Shown: positions 33,306 to 43,322, counted from the first letter of the stretch. The stretch is DNA of 64,000 bases from Pseudobutyrivibrio sp. YE44 (GCF_900104335.1 NZ_FMXT01000001.1:806001-870000); one strand, 5' to 3'. The notes: a model not told the origin generated them from the letters alone. Made by a program: numbers and translations.

Positions 33306-33893
33306 TTACTTAGGGACTGCCTGGATTGATATCTTGATACTGCTCAAACTGTCCTCAGAGGTTTCTGCAATGCTAGGTGCAATAAGCTTCAAAACCTTCT
33401 TCGTATTATCCTCCGCATCTTTTGTCTCTTCCCCAAATACTCTCACCTTAAGATCAACTTCCATGTTGTTTATCACATAGGTAGCTATATTACTGTCAGA
33501 AGCATTACTATCATTAAAATCTTTAATTACCTGATTTAGATAATCTGAAATGTCCTCTGTATTAAAAGCACTTACTCTCTTCTCATCCTCCACTTGTTTC
33601 TGTAAAAGCTGTTTATTTAAAACATCATTCTGCTGTTTAAAATATTCTATTTCCGTATTAGCTCTAATCTCAGCGGCCTCTGCTTCAGCTTCTGCCTCTG
33701 CAAGCCTAGTAGCCTGCTCTGCAAGCTTATCCTGCATTGCCTCTAATTCCTTCTGTTTTTGCTCACATGCTGCTGCTTCAGCTTCCAACTTGTTAAAAGC
33801 ATCTACCGCCTTTTTAGATGCATTACGTCTCATTGCTGAACGAGCCAATTGAGCTGCTCCAATTGATGTAAGTGCAGTAGTTTTACTTGCCAT
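33306..33893 (-). CDS. Coiled-coil protein with DUF2589-like C-terminus
   Basis: This 195-residue protein begins with a long Ala/Glu/Lys coiled coil (about residues 20-105). It ends in a beta segment NNMEVDLKVRVFGEE and SSIKISIQAVPK that echoes the beta core of the DUF2589-like neighbours. Its ATG overlaps the stop of the preceding gene as TAATG, so translation is coupled. No signal peptide. It is probably a structural linker in the same complex; no named family recognised. Confidence 0.65.
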   Translation of the reverse strand: MASKTTALTSIGAAQLARSAMRRNASKKAVDAFNKLEAEAAACEQKQKELEAMQDKLAEQATRLAEAEAEAEAAEIRANTEIEYFKQQNDVLNKQLLQKQVEDEKRVSAFNTEDISDYLNQVIKDFNDSNASDSNIATYVINNMEVDLKVRVFGEETKDAEDNTKKVLKLIAPSIAETSEDSLSSIKISIQAVPK

Positions 33894-35053
33894 TACTCAA
33901 CCTCCCCTTTCTCTACTTTCTTATCTGAATCCTCAGTATCTTTAGCTATCTCACCTGCCAAAACTTCCTCTAATGAAGGCACCGGTACCTTGCCATGATC
34001 TATATCAAGCAAGATCGGTTTTGTTGAAACAGTTTTCATTTTTTGCTTTTCAACCGTCACCACAGGAATCTCTGAATCAAGAAGCATCAAAGTATGTGGC
34101 TCAGGACTTTGATCAACAACTTTGATTGTTTCGTCTCTGTATTTATCAGTCCCTTCTGGAGAAATAATATAGTTTTCTATTCCGCACTGTTCCATAGCAT
34201 CCTCAATCTCCTCCACAGAAGTAAATGAGCTAAAATCTGGCATAAAGATTCTTTTTGTTTTCTTGTCCTCAGCCGGAATAGGAACAAATCTAAGCTTGAG
34301 GGTACTCTCCTCACGTTTTTCAGTTTTAAAAATATTGTTGAAGGTGGCGTTGCTTGGCACAGCACTTATAGAACTGGTCAATGTCTGTCCTGTAGTGTCC
34401 CTCATTTCTGAGACTGCATAATCCATCTTCAAGGTAAACTCTGCCTCTGGCATAACATACCAGGTAGCCTGGAGTCCCATATTATATAAAAGATCATCCT
34501 GGAGAATTCTATTTTGAATATCAATTGAGCTTTGATCCAAAGCTAACTGAGCCTCTGCAATTCCCTTTCCAAGATTTGAAATCATATCGCTCAAATCACT
34601 ATAGATAGTTGGAGCAGTTATAGAATTTTCTTCATCCACCAAATGCTTTCTGATAGATTCATCCTCAAAGGCTTTTGCTGAACGAACACTGCTCTTCAGA
34701 ATCTTATCAATTTTGTCCTCAGTAATTGTTGAATATACATCCTTGCTTTTTACCAGCTCAAAAACCTCTTTTGTGGTCATTGATTTCAGCTGTTTAACAG
34801 AGTATATTCCAGCATTCATCATATCCAAAGCAAGGTCTGGATAGATGGCATCCACTCTTAAGAGTTCTGCCTGAACAGCCCAGTTTGTAATTGTAGCCAC
34901 ATTAAACTTGGTCTTTTCAGCCAACTCCATTCTTTGTTCAATTGTTCTTGTCGCATCATAGAACTGCTTGAAGGTCCTAATCTTAGCCTTCTTATCCATG
35001 ATACTTACCACCTGACTATCAACCCCAATAATACTTACGAGCTTAGTTGTCAT
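33893..35053 (-). CDS. DUF4332/HhH N-terminal protein with DUF2589-like middle
   Basis: This 386-residue protein has first about 110 residues (IRTFKQFYDATRTIEQRMELAEKTK, VDAIYPDLALDMMNAGIYSVKQL) resembling the helix-hairpin-helix DUF4332 fold. The middle has SDMISNLGKGIAEAQLALDQSSIDIQ and YVMPEAEFTLKMDYAVSEM, matching the DUF2589-like pattern. The tail carries two VPVP/PVVTV strands and acidic residues. I start at 35053, after AAAAGGAGAAGTGAGT. It is the first gene of the seven-gene cluster, with a terminator about 190 bases upstream. Function unknown. Confidence 0.7.
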   Translation of the reverse strand: MTTKLVSIIGVDSQVVSIMDKKAKIRTFKQFYDATRTIEQRMELAEKTKFNVATITNWAVQAELLRVDAIYPDLALDMMNAGIYSVKQLKSMTTKEVFELVKSKDVYSTITEDKIDKILKSSVRSAKAFEDESIRKHLVDEENSITAPTIYSDLSDMISNLGKGIAEAQLALDQSSIDIQNRILQDDLLYNMGLQATWYVMPEAEFTLKMDYAVSEMRDTTGQTLTSSISAVPSNATFNNIFKTEKREESTLKLRFVPIPAEDKKTKRIFMPDFSSFTSVEEIEDAMEQCGIENYIISPEGTDKYRDETIKVVDQSPEPHTLMLLDSEIPVVTVEKQKMKTVSTKPILLDIDHGKVPVPSLEEVLAGEIAKDTEDSDKKVEKGEVE

Positions 35054-35246
35054 ACTCACTTCTCCTTTTATTTTTTCCAACCCCATTTTTACAACTAAAC
35101 TTTATTCGCTCCTTCCTAAAGAGTGAATAACATCTTCGTTTATAACATACAAATATGTCCAAGCTGTGCTCATTTTGTGAATTGTGTCGCTTATACCTCC
35201 GGTGAATAGTATTACTCTAATGAGGTCATTTTTTCCCATAAATAAA

Positions 35247-35279
35247 GGGATTCTATAACCTTTAAAGTCATAGAATCCC
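35247..35279 (-). terminator. Terminator after the ABC permease
   Basis: GGGATTCTATGAC pairs with GTTATAGAATCCC (one G-U) around TTTAAAG, followed on the minus strand by TTTATTTATG. It ends the MacB-type operon and overlaps a short open frame (35102-35308) that I do not accept as a gene. The rest of 35086-35246 shows no clear gene; it should hold the promoter of the DUF2589 cluster. Confidence 0.75.
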
Positions 35280-35297
35280 ATCGTAAAAATTAAATTT

Positions 35298-37634
35298 TTA
35301 TTCAACATTTTTTAGAGCCTCTGTAAGAGGTATCCTTTTAATTCTTCTCATATCAAGAAGCACTACTATCAAGTAAGCAACTATAACCATAACGACCATT
35401 TTCACATAGTCTTTTGGTGATGCATAGAATGTGAACCAACCATTTAATCCGTACATAATTGTTTCCCACATGGTATTAAGAACAATATCACTAAGCTTTG
35501 TTGAAATTATGGCAAATATAATAACCATGATAGTTGTAAGTCTTATGAACACACTGTTTACTTCACCATTTGTATAACCTAGAACCTTTAGCATAGATAT
35601 AGAAACAGTGTTTTTCTCAATGATAATCTTGGTCAAAAGCAAAATCAAAAGAACTGCTAAGGCCATACATCCATATCCGAAATAATCCATGTATGCTCCC
35701 ATAGAATGATCAAGCTGCTTAACCATTTTGAGAATATCCTCCTGTGTAACAACAGAAAGTATGTACTCATCATCTATATCTGTTATTTCTTCGGTAGATA
35801 AATATCCAGTGAAATGGTCATCATCGTAATCGAAGATATCATTAAAGTTTTCATTTGGCATGAAAATCGCCATGATACCAGGCTGATTATAGATTCCCTT
35901 AATTGTGAAATCATAGGTATCACTGGTGTAGTGTTCCTTCAAAGTAATCTTCTGTCCTTCCTCCAATGAAAATTTTTCGGCAAAGGATTCTGATACCCAA
36001 ATATCATTCTTATTAGCCTCATCTGGAAGAGCTATATATTTGCTGTTCTTGTTGTAGCCATAGGCTGTAATCTCCTCATCCACATGAACACCATCAATAG
36101 TAAGAAGCACTCTAGAGCTATACTTTTCCGCACCTTTTTCACCAGTTGATATTTCATTTCCATCATTATCAACAGTTTTCTTTAAAATATACTGATAATC
36201 AGTAATCATAAATTCTGAAGCATGACTCTTATAATTCTCAAGTGTAGCTGGAAGACCAACTGCAAAGTTTAGAAGAACCAATACCAGGAAAATACCAAGG
36301 AATAAAGTGAAATATCCAGTTACATTCTGCATGAGAACTCTTAATCTGAATCTATTTAAAAAGCTCCACTTTGGAAGTCGTACCGCTTTCTGTCTCTTTG
36401 ATTTACTCAAATCTCTTCTCAAGAACTGAAGTGGTGAAAACTGTAACTTACTTGAAATAACAAGGAAATTTATGGCAATTACAAGTAATACCGGATATAC
36501 AGTAGTTTTTACAAAGGCATCGGAATTCCATAAAGTCTCGTAAGTAGGAAGACTGTAAGAATTGTAATACATTGTAACTACCACATTTTTGAAAAATGTA
36601 TAACCTAATATATTTCCCACAACAGCAGCCAGTAATGTTACAAGAATTGGAACTGTAACATAGTGTCTAAGCAATTCGCCCTTTCTATATCCTGATGCTC
36701 TAAGGGTGCCTATAACAGAGGCCTCATTCAAAATGGTATTACTGATTGCTATGGCAAAAATAAAAGCAATAACACCAATTAAAACAATGAGGAGAACCTC
36801 GCCCATTACCTTATCTTTTCCAATATCCTCTTGAGCAAAGTGAGTTGCCTGATTCAAATACTCTGGAAGATATCCTGTCACTTCATTCAAATGCTCAAAA
36901 TTTGGATTATCAACATCTCCTCCTGTGGCAGCAAGCTTGTAAAGCTCCTCCACAAAATCATCTGACTTTTTCTTCTGTTGCTCGGTATCCTTTGGTTCTT
37001 TGTCATAAGTAAATGCGTATTGATAAACCGTAGCTCCCTTAATACTGTCAAAACCTTCCTGTGTTACTACAGCCACATCAAAGGTGATAGCGTTAAACAT
37101 AATCTCGCTATTATCTTCATAAAGAGTGCTATAGTCACTGAGAGCTACAAAGCCTGTAACCTTCATGTTATATCCATCGACCCTGATAAAATCACCAATT
37201 TTTATTCCCACATTGTCGGCATGCATTCTATCAATAGCAATCTCATCCTTAGCCTTAGGATACTCGCCTTCCATAAGACAAGTTCCGTTAACCTTATCCC
37301 TCATAACAAAGACTCTGACCTTGGATTTTTCAGCATCCTTCTTATCTGGAATTCGTTCACTTACCTGCTTATAAAACTGCTTGTAGGTAACAACACCTTC
37401 ATCTTCAATTGCATCTAAAAGCTTGTCAGTGGCCTCTTCCTTTAATTCAAAGTGACCATCTTCAACATTGTATTTATCATAGGCTTCCTCACCTGCAGTG
37501 TTCATACTATCATTGGCAACAAACATGCCTGAGACAAAACCTATTGTAATTACCATAATTGCAAATAAAGCAATATATTTCTTCCAGTCAGCCAAGAGCT
37601 CACGGAAGATTCGCTTCCTCAAAGGGTTTCTCAT
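35298..37634 (-). CDS. MacB/FtsX-type ABC transporter permease
   Basis: This 778-residue membrane protein has ten or so hydrophobic segments and two FtsX-like domains. One lies near residues 280-395 (VLLIVLIGVIAFIFAIAIS, GTLRASGYRKGELLRHY) and one in the C-terminal 130 residues (SISMLKVLGYTNGEVNSV). Two large extracellular domains lie between. This layout fits the four-plus-six segment permeases that act in lipoprotein, peptide or antibiotic handling. The start at 37634 has TTGGAG upstream; a TTG-opened frame extends to 37649. It follows its ATPase after a GC-rich structured spacer. Substrate unknown. Confidence 0.87.
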   Translation of the reverse strand: MRNPLRKRIFRELLADWKKYIALFAIMVITIGFVSGMFVANDSMNTAGEEAYDKYNVEDGHFELKEEATDKLLDAIEDEGVVTYKQFYKQVSERIPDKKDAEKSKVRVFVMRDKVNGTCLMEGEYPKAKDEIAIDRMHADNVGIKIGDFIRVDGYNMKVTGFVALSDYSTLYEDNSEIMFNAITFDVAVVTQEGFDSIKGATVYQYAFTYDKEPKDTEQQKKKSDDFVEELYKLAATGGDVDNPNFEHLNEVTGYLPEYLNQATHFAQEDIGKDKVMGEVLLIVLIGVIAFIFAIAISNTILNEASVIGTLRASGYRKGELLRHYVTVPILVTLLAAVVGNILGYTFFKNVVVTMYYNSYSLPTYETLWNSDAFVKTTVYPVLLVIAINFLVISSKLQFSPLQFLRRDLSKSKRQKAVRLPKWSFLNRFRLRVLMQNVTGYFTLFLGIFLVLVLLNFAVGLPATLENYKSHASEFMITDYQYILKKTVDNDGNEISTGEKGAEKYSSRVLLTIDGVHVDEEITAYGYNKNSKYIALPDEANKNDIWVSESFAEKFSLEEGQKITLKEHYTSDTYDFTIKGIYNQPGIMAIFMPNENFNDIFDYDDDHFTGYLSTEEITDIDDEYILSVVTQEDILKMVKQLDHSMGAYMDYFGYGCMALAVLLILLLTKIIIEKNTVSISMLKVLGYTNGEVNSVFIRLTTIMVIIFAIISTKLSDIVLNTMWETIMYGLNGWFTFYASPKDYVKMVVMVIVAYLIVVLLDMRRIKRIPLTEALKNVE

Positions 37635-37659
37635 AATACTCATCTCCAATCTTTAATCC

Positions 37660-37792
37660 GCCTAGGTCTTCAAGTTTAACATGCTCCCGGAGGCCACCTT
37701 CCATACTCAAGCAAGGGAACCTCCCACAGGGTCCCTCCTTCCTTGGCATGGAGCCTTCCTCCTCGCGCTTGCCAAGGTTATGCGACCTAGGC
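37660..37792 (-). ncRNA. GC-rich structured spacer between ABC ATPase and permease
   Basis: This 133-base spacer is much richer in G and C than its neighbours. It is closed by a perfect 9-bp stem, GCCTAGGTC (37784-37792) with GACCTAGGC (37660-37668) on the minus strand. Inside, CCTTGGCA (37770-37777) pairs with TGCCAAGG (37741-37748), and GGGACC pairs with GGTTCCC (37715-37735). A multi-branched RNA fold is likely. It has no long ORF. It could be an unclassified structured RNA, a processing site, or a small mobile palindromic element inserted in the operon. Confidence 0.6.
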
Positions 37793-37800
37793 TCACTTAA

Positions 37801-38508
37801 CTACCATTCGAGCTCTGCTGCTGATAGTTTGTTATCGTTGATTATATTCTTACGTACGACGCCGTCGCGGAGCTTGATGGTATGATCTGCCATGTGTGAA
37901 ATTGCCTCATTATGAGTAACCATAATTATCGTATTTCCGTAGCGCTGATTTACATTTTCAATAAGACTAAGAATCTCCTTTGATGTGTTGTAATCAAGAG
38001 CTCCTGTTGGTTCGTCGCAAAGTAAAATGTTTGGATTCTTTACGATAGCACGTCCTATTGAGGTACGCTGCTGCTGTCCTCCTGAAAGCTGATTAGGAAG
38101 CTTATAGCGGTGCTCAAAAAGACCTAGTGTATTAAGTAAATCATCAATATCAAGTGGATTATCAGAAAGATATGCACCAACCTCAATGTTTTCCTTTACA
38201 TTAAGATTTGGTATTAGATTATAGAGCTGAAAAACATATCCAAGATGTTTTCTACGATAATTTGTGAGAGCTTTTTCGTTCATATCCTTCAGCTTCTCAC
38301 CATCAATTGAAATGTAACCTGAATCGGCATTATCAATTCCACCGATTATGTTTAGTAAAGTAGATTTTCCTGAACCTGATGGACCAAGTAAAACACAGAA
38401 CTCTCCTTTGGCAACACTAAAGTCTGTTCCTCTAAGAACCTCTTGTCGGCTGTCGCCTGTACCGTAAGCCTTATATATGTCCTTTACTTCCAAAAATTTC
38501 TCTGACAT
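37801..38508 (-). CDS. MacB/LolD-type ABC transporter ATPase
   Basis: This 235-residue ATPase has Walker A GPSGSGKST, LGYVFQLYNLIP, signature LSGGQQQRTSIGRAI and Walker B ILLCDEPTGALDYNT, with the His of MVTHNEAI. This is the LolD/MacB subfamily that partners with FtsX-like permeases such as the one that follows. GGGAGGTATTGAT precedes the ATG. Upstream lies a large palindrome that may be a regulator's operator. The substrate is unknown; in Firmicutes such pairs often act in peptide antibiotic resistance or cell-envelope stress. Confidence 0.92.
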   Translation of the reverse strand: MSEKFLEVKDIYKAYGTGDSRQEVLRGTDFSVAKGEFCVLLGPSGSGKSTLLNIIGGIDNADSGYISIDGEKLKDMNEKALTNYRRKHLGYVFQLYNLIPNLNVKENIEVGAYLSDNPLDIDDLLNTLGLFEHRYKLPNQLSGGQQQRTSIGRAIVKNPNILLCDEPTGALDYNTSKEILSLIENVNQRYGNTIIMVTHNEAISHMADHTIKLRDGVVRKNIINDNKLSAAELEW

Positions 38509-38554
38509 ATCAATACCTCCCGTCTAGCTATAATAGTTAGCCTTAACTAATCTT

Positions 38555-38584
38555 TGAACATATGATAATATATTCATATGTTCA
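38555..38584. promoter_or_regulatory. Palindromic operator upstream of the MacB-type operon
   Basis: TGAACATATGA, eight AT bases, TCATATGTTCA: a perfect 11-bp inverted repeat about 50-75 bases before the ATPase start. The size suits a MarR-, PadR- or TetR-family dimer. No such regulator gene adjoins it. Confidence 0.6.
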
Positions 38585-38615
38585 TTTCAAGTATCTTTAC
38601 AAAAATTTCACAAAA

Positions 38616-38645
38616 ATACCCCAAGGTCAATAAACCTTGAGGTAT
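38616..38645 (-). terminator. Terminator after ldh
   Basis: ATACCTCAAGGT pairs with ACCTTGGGGTAT (one G-U) around TTATTG, followed on the minus strand by TTTTTG. It lies 20 bases after the ldh stop. Confidence 0.85.
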
Positions 38646-38665
38646 TAATCCTCTAGACTTCATCA

Positions 38666-39613
38666 CTAAAAGGCTTCGTCTAGCACCTTCTTCAATGTAT
38701 TTCCTGATTCCTGAAGTGCAGCTATTTCATCTGCATTTAGTTTGATTGGAACAGAACCTTCTACACCATTTCTACCAACAATAGCCGGCATACTTAGCGC
38801 TACTCCATCTATACCAAAATCACCATGCTGAATGCTAGAAATAGGAAGAATGGATTTTTCATCGCGAATGATAGCCTCGCAAATTCTTCTAACGCTCATT
38901 GCAATGCCATAGTATGTAGCCCCCTTCTTTTCAATAATGCCATAAGCACTATTTTTAACATCATCAGCAATTCTCTTCATGGATTTCTCATGCTCAAAAT
39001 GGCCCCTCATCTCGCAGAAATCATGGATCGGAATACCTGATACATTTGCAGAAGACCATGCTGCTATCTCACTATCACCATGCTCTCCAATAATAAATGC
39101 ATGTACCGAACGACTATCTACATCAAGATGTTCACCCAAAAGATACTTGAATCTTGCAGTATCTAGAACTGTTCCTGAACCAAAAACTCTATTTTCAGGG
39201 AACCCACTAAGCTTTGCTGCAACAGATGTAAGAATATCCACTGGATTTGCAACTATAAGAAGAATTCCATCTTTATTGTACTTTGTAATCTCAGGAATAA
39301 TTGATTTGAAAATTCCCACGTTCTTTTTCACAAGATCAAGTCTGGTCTCACCTGGCTTCTGACCTGCTCCTGCAGTAACTACAACAACCGCTGCGTCTTC
39401 GGCATCCTTGTAATCCCCTGCATATATAGACATAGGCTTTGCAAAAGGTAAACCATGACTAATATCCAAGGCCTCACCTTCGGCCTTATCCTTATTTACA
39501 TCAATGAGAACCATCTCTGAAAATAATCCACTTTCCATAAGTGCAAAAGCCGATGCAGAGCCAACAAATCCACAACCTACAACCGCTACTTTTCTCTCAT
39601 TTAATTTACTCAT
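38666..39613 (-). CDS. ldh: L-lactate dehydrogenase
   Basis: This 315-residue NAD-dependent enzyme converts pyruvate to L-lactate. The dinucleotide motif is VVGCGFVGSASAFAL. The substrate-specificity loop AGAGQKPGETRLDL has the Gln expected for lactate rather than malate dehydrogenase. The catalytic His is in IIGEHGDSEIAAWS. I start at 39613 with AGGAGGTGGCTC upstream; the frame is open to 39718. An 18-base palindrome lies upstream. It neighbours an FNT channel and enolase, consistent with fermentative metabolism. Confidence 0.95.
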   Translation of the reverse strand: MSKLNERKVAVVGCGFVGSASAFALMESGLFSEMVLIDVNKDKAEGEALDISHGLPFAKPMSIYAGDYKDAEDAAVVVVTAGAGQKPGETRLDLVKKNVGIFKSIIPEITKYNKDGILLIVANPVDILTSVAAKLSGFPENRVFGSGTVLDTARFKYLLGEHLDVDSRSVHAFIIGEHGDSEIAAWSSANVSGIPIHDFCEMRGHFEHEKSMKRIADDVKNSAYGIIEKKGATYYGIAMSVRRICEAIIRDEKSILPISSIQHGDFGIDGVALSMPAIVGRNGVEGSVPIKLNADEIAALQESGNTLKKVLDEAF

Positions 39614-39679
39614 GAGCCACCTCCTGCTTTTTTTTACTTCATTGTACAATCTTATTTTATAGTTAATGGCAACCGAATC

Positions 39680-39697
39680 AAGTTGCAATTGCAACTT
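39680..39697. promoter_or_regulatory. Palindrome upstream of ldh
   Basis: AAGTTGCAATTGCAACTT is a perfect 18-base palindrome about 70-85 bases before the ldh start, with flanking GAATCA/TTGATTC. On the minus strand a possible -10 (TATAAA) follows. A redox or carbon regulator site is plausible; it does not match the Rex consensus I know. Confidence 0.5.
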
Positions 39698-39724
39698 TTT
39701 ATTGATTCTATTTCTCATTAACTC

Positions 39725-40342
39725 TTAGCATTTCTTTACAAAATGATTAGCAGCTATACCACCCAAAGCATTCCCTAAAGTTATAAACAATAGACGTTTG
39801 AACATATCAACAGAATAATTGCCTGCCATGTTGTAGTAGAACATATCAGCAACGCAGTGCTCTGAGCAAACTAAAATAAATCCCATTACACTAAGAATTA
39901 TAGCAAGATACTTTCCTAGCACATGTTCGTTTTTCTTATATTCATCTACTCCTATGAAAATAAAGATATTACAAATTATTCCCAGCAAAAACAGGCTGAT
40001 AAAGGAATCCTGATTTTTCACCTGACAAAGTGCACTTGCCTTTTCCATAATGCTGGTTCCTTGTCGCGTGTACTTAATGATGCATGAAAGAATAAAGGAG
40101 CCCACAAAATTTCCGCACCAGATAAGAATGATGTTGATTAGATTCTTTTCAAAATTACCCTCAAATAAATAACACACCTTGCCTGTGAATAGACTAAAAT
40201 GCATAGTCAAAACAAGAAACAGTCCTATGCTAAATAGGGCTGAACCAACTATTTTGTTGTCCACTGATAGGAAAATAAATCCTCCAAGTCCGATAGAAAA
40301 TCCAGCTAGAATTGAAGTTAGAATAGTTTTTCTATAATTCAT
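39725..40342 (-). CDS. Formate/nitrite transporter (FNT)-family channel
   Basis: This 205-residue membrane protein has about six segments. ILAGFSIGLGGFIFL, the SLFTGK turn and CSEHCVADMFYYNMAG with the central His region match FNT pentameric channels for formate, nitrite, hydrosulfide or lactate. It is somewhat shorter than the usual 260-280 residues. It lies between ldh and enolase in the same direction, so lactate or formate release is a reasonable guess. Substrate cannot be read from sequence. Confidence 0.78.
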   Translation of the reverse strand: MNYRKTILTSILAGFSIGLGGFIFLSVDNKIVGSALFSIGLFLVLTMHFSLFTGKVCYLFEGNFEKNLINIILIWCGNFVGSFILSCIIKYTRQGTSIMEKASALCQVKNQDSFISLFLLGIICNIFIFIGVDEYKKNEHVLGKYLAIILSVMGFILVCSEHCVADMFYYNMAGNYSVDMFKRLLFITLGNALGGIAANHFVKKC

Positions 40343-40434
40343 AACAAAATCCCCCTACACTGTCTCCCAACAATATAGGGGTATTGTAACCTTTCTATGT
40401 GAATAAACTATGTTGTTGAAAAAAATCTATATAA

Positions 40435-41757
<1,323 letters not shown>

Positions 41758-41760
41758 TTA

Positions 41761-41865
41761 GAACTCCTTTTCAAGAGGTAGCAACTCTTATAAACGAAAA
41801 GGAGCTCTGCAATGATTTACACTTTAGTTAGAAACCTCTAACCAAAAGTAGCATAGCAGAACTCC
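41761..41865 (-). promoter_or_regulatory. Enolase leader with mutually exclusive hairpins
   Basis: On the minus strand GGAGTTCTGC (41856-41865) can pair with GCAGAGCTCC (41801-41810), enclosing a smaller hairpin GTTAGA/TCTAAC. Alternatively GAGCTCCTTTTC (41796-41807) pairs with GAAAAGGAGTTC (41761-41772). Both use the same GAGCTCC. No T-run follows the second, so control might act on stability or translation. Unclassified. Confidence 0.55.
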
Positions 41866-41918
41866 AATAAATCCACAATATAAAAAGGTTTTTCTTAATG
41901 GTGTAATTTTATCAATAA

Positions 41919-42812
41919 CTAAAATAAATCTAGCATACTATCCAAATAGATTTCCTCTCGAACCTTCAGTTGATATTCTGGCTTTGTCATATAATACAAC
42001 AAGAACTCTAAGACTATTGCACTGCCTAGGCTACGTCCCTCAATTTTATAATTTGAAAAGCCCTTTCTAAGATATACATTTTGGATATCCTCCAAGCCAA
42101 TGAAACCTGGATTTTTCATTGCCTCTGAAAATCTATACCCTACACTTGCATTTGGAGAAACACATTCATGGTCTGGACAGTCATCTCCTAGATTCTTTCT
42201 ACTGACATTCTCATAGCAGCGTTTCCTGTCATAACAATCGTACCAACAGCATTCATTGCACAAGAACTCAACTTTATCTTTCAGACTAGATGATAAAGCT
42301 GTCAACTTTTCAATTTCTTTATTAAGTCTAAAATCTGGAACTACATACTTAAATTCTGGTCGATTTAATTCCTCTTCAAACTGAGCAAAGTCTGTCATAA
42401 CTTTAGTTGTAGAAGAAACAAAATAATAGTTTGGGTAATGCTCCATCAAATAATTCAGCAACAAGTCTGAGTGAACTATTATTCCATTTTGAGTTTTAAA
42501 GCCATTTTCAAATAACGTACAAAGTGCATTACACCTCTTGTCGGCTAAGTGTTCCTGACGAAGTAACGAATTACTAAATGTAAGACGAGCTTCTATGTTA
42601 AACTCCTTCATCAAATCAGCTACATTTTCAGGATGCTCATCCCCAAATCCAACACGACCTCCACCCCAAATGCAATCAGCTGGAGCACCATATATTGAAC
42701 CTATTTCACACCAATCATAAAAGTATTCAGGATGGTTTTTATACAGCGGTAAAAACACTTTATACAATTCATAAAACTCAAATAACCCAGGAAGGTGATA
42801 GTATGCTTTCAT
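41919..42812 (-). CDS. Uncharacterised Cys-rich protein (TIM-barrel-like)
   Basis: This 297-residue cytoplasmic protein carries a cluster of cysteines in LCNECCWYDCYDRKRCYENV and DDCPDHECVSPN, about residues 185-218, which could bind an Fe-S cluster or zinc. It opens HLPGLFEFYELYKVFLPLYK and has an alternating strand/helix pattern (GRVGFGDEHPENVADLM, NGIIVHSDLLLNYLM, YYFVSSTTKVM) that suggests a barrel loosely like peptidase U32-type proteins. It lies 12 bases after the Nudix gene. I do not recognise the family with certainty. Confidence 0.65.
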   Translation of the reverse strand: MKAYYHLPGLFEFYELYKVFLPLYKNHPEYFYDWCEIGSIYGAPADCIWGGGRVGFGDEHPENVADLMKEFNIEARLTFSNSLLRQEHLADKRCNALCTLFENGFKTQNGIIVHSDLLLNYLMEHYPNYYFVSSTTKVMTDFAQFEEELNRPEFKYVVPDFRLNKEIEKLTALSSSLKDKVEFLCNECCWYDCYDRKRCYENVSRKNLGDDCPDHECVSPNASVGYRFSEAMKNPGFIGLEDIQNVYLRKGFSNYKIEGRSLGSAIVLEFLLYYMTKPEYQLKVREEIYLDSMLDLF

Positions 42813-42823
42813 CTATCTTGCTC

Positions 42824-43297
42824 CTATTTCACAATACAATTATTGTCGCCACTTGCCCAATCAAGTATTGGTCTTGCATCTGGCTCAAACAACATTTCCC
42901 TTGGCGGAATCTCATCCTTTGAAAAGAATCTATGCTCTAATACTTCTGAATCCTCATCGGAAATAGTGCCTTCATACTTTGTTGCTTTAAAGATAACAGC
43001 AAGTGAATATACAATATCCCCATTAGGATACTGAATCACACGATCATCACCAGAGTATAAACCAAAGAGTTCAGGATCAAGAAGCTTGATTCCTACCTCT
43101 TCAAACACTTCTCTTTTAACGGCCTCAACATAAGTTTCCTCAAGCTCTAAAGCCCCACCTGGTACACACCAAAGACCATTATCACTTCTCTTCTGTAAAA
43201 GAACCTCTCCCTTTTCATTTTCCAACAAACATCCGCATCCAACAGTCATAAGCATTTCATGACCGACTTTTTCTCTTAAATCCTTAAGGTAGTTCAT
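42824..43297 (-). CDS. Nudix hydrolase
   Basis: This 157-residue protein has the Nudix box GGALELEETYVEAVKREVFEEVG (Gx5Ex7REVxEEVG). The N-terminal VGCGCLLENEKGEVLLQKRSDNGLW is typical of MutT/ADP-ribose-type enzymes. Such proteins hydrolyse nucleoside diphosphates linked to another group; the substrate is not predictable. A terminator separates it from metE-like upstream. It probably shares a transcript with the Cys-rich protein after it. Confidence 0.9.
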   Translation of the reverse strand: MNYLKDLREKVGHEMLMTVGCGCLLENEKGEVLLQKRSDNGLWCVPGGALELEETYVEAVKREVFEEVGIKLLDPELFGLYSGDDRVIQYPNGDIVYSLAVIFKATKYEGTISDEDSEVLEHRFFSKDEIPPREMLFEPDARPILDWASGDNNCIVK

Positions 43298-43322
43298 AGC
43301 CTAAATATCCTCCAATCTAAAA

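Noticed and set aside
35102-35308. 68-codon open frame on the minus strand
   Set aside because: It has no ribosome site, overlaps the end of the permease gene region and contains a full terminator hairpin; it is probably untranslated leader.
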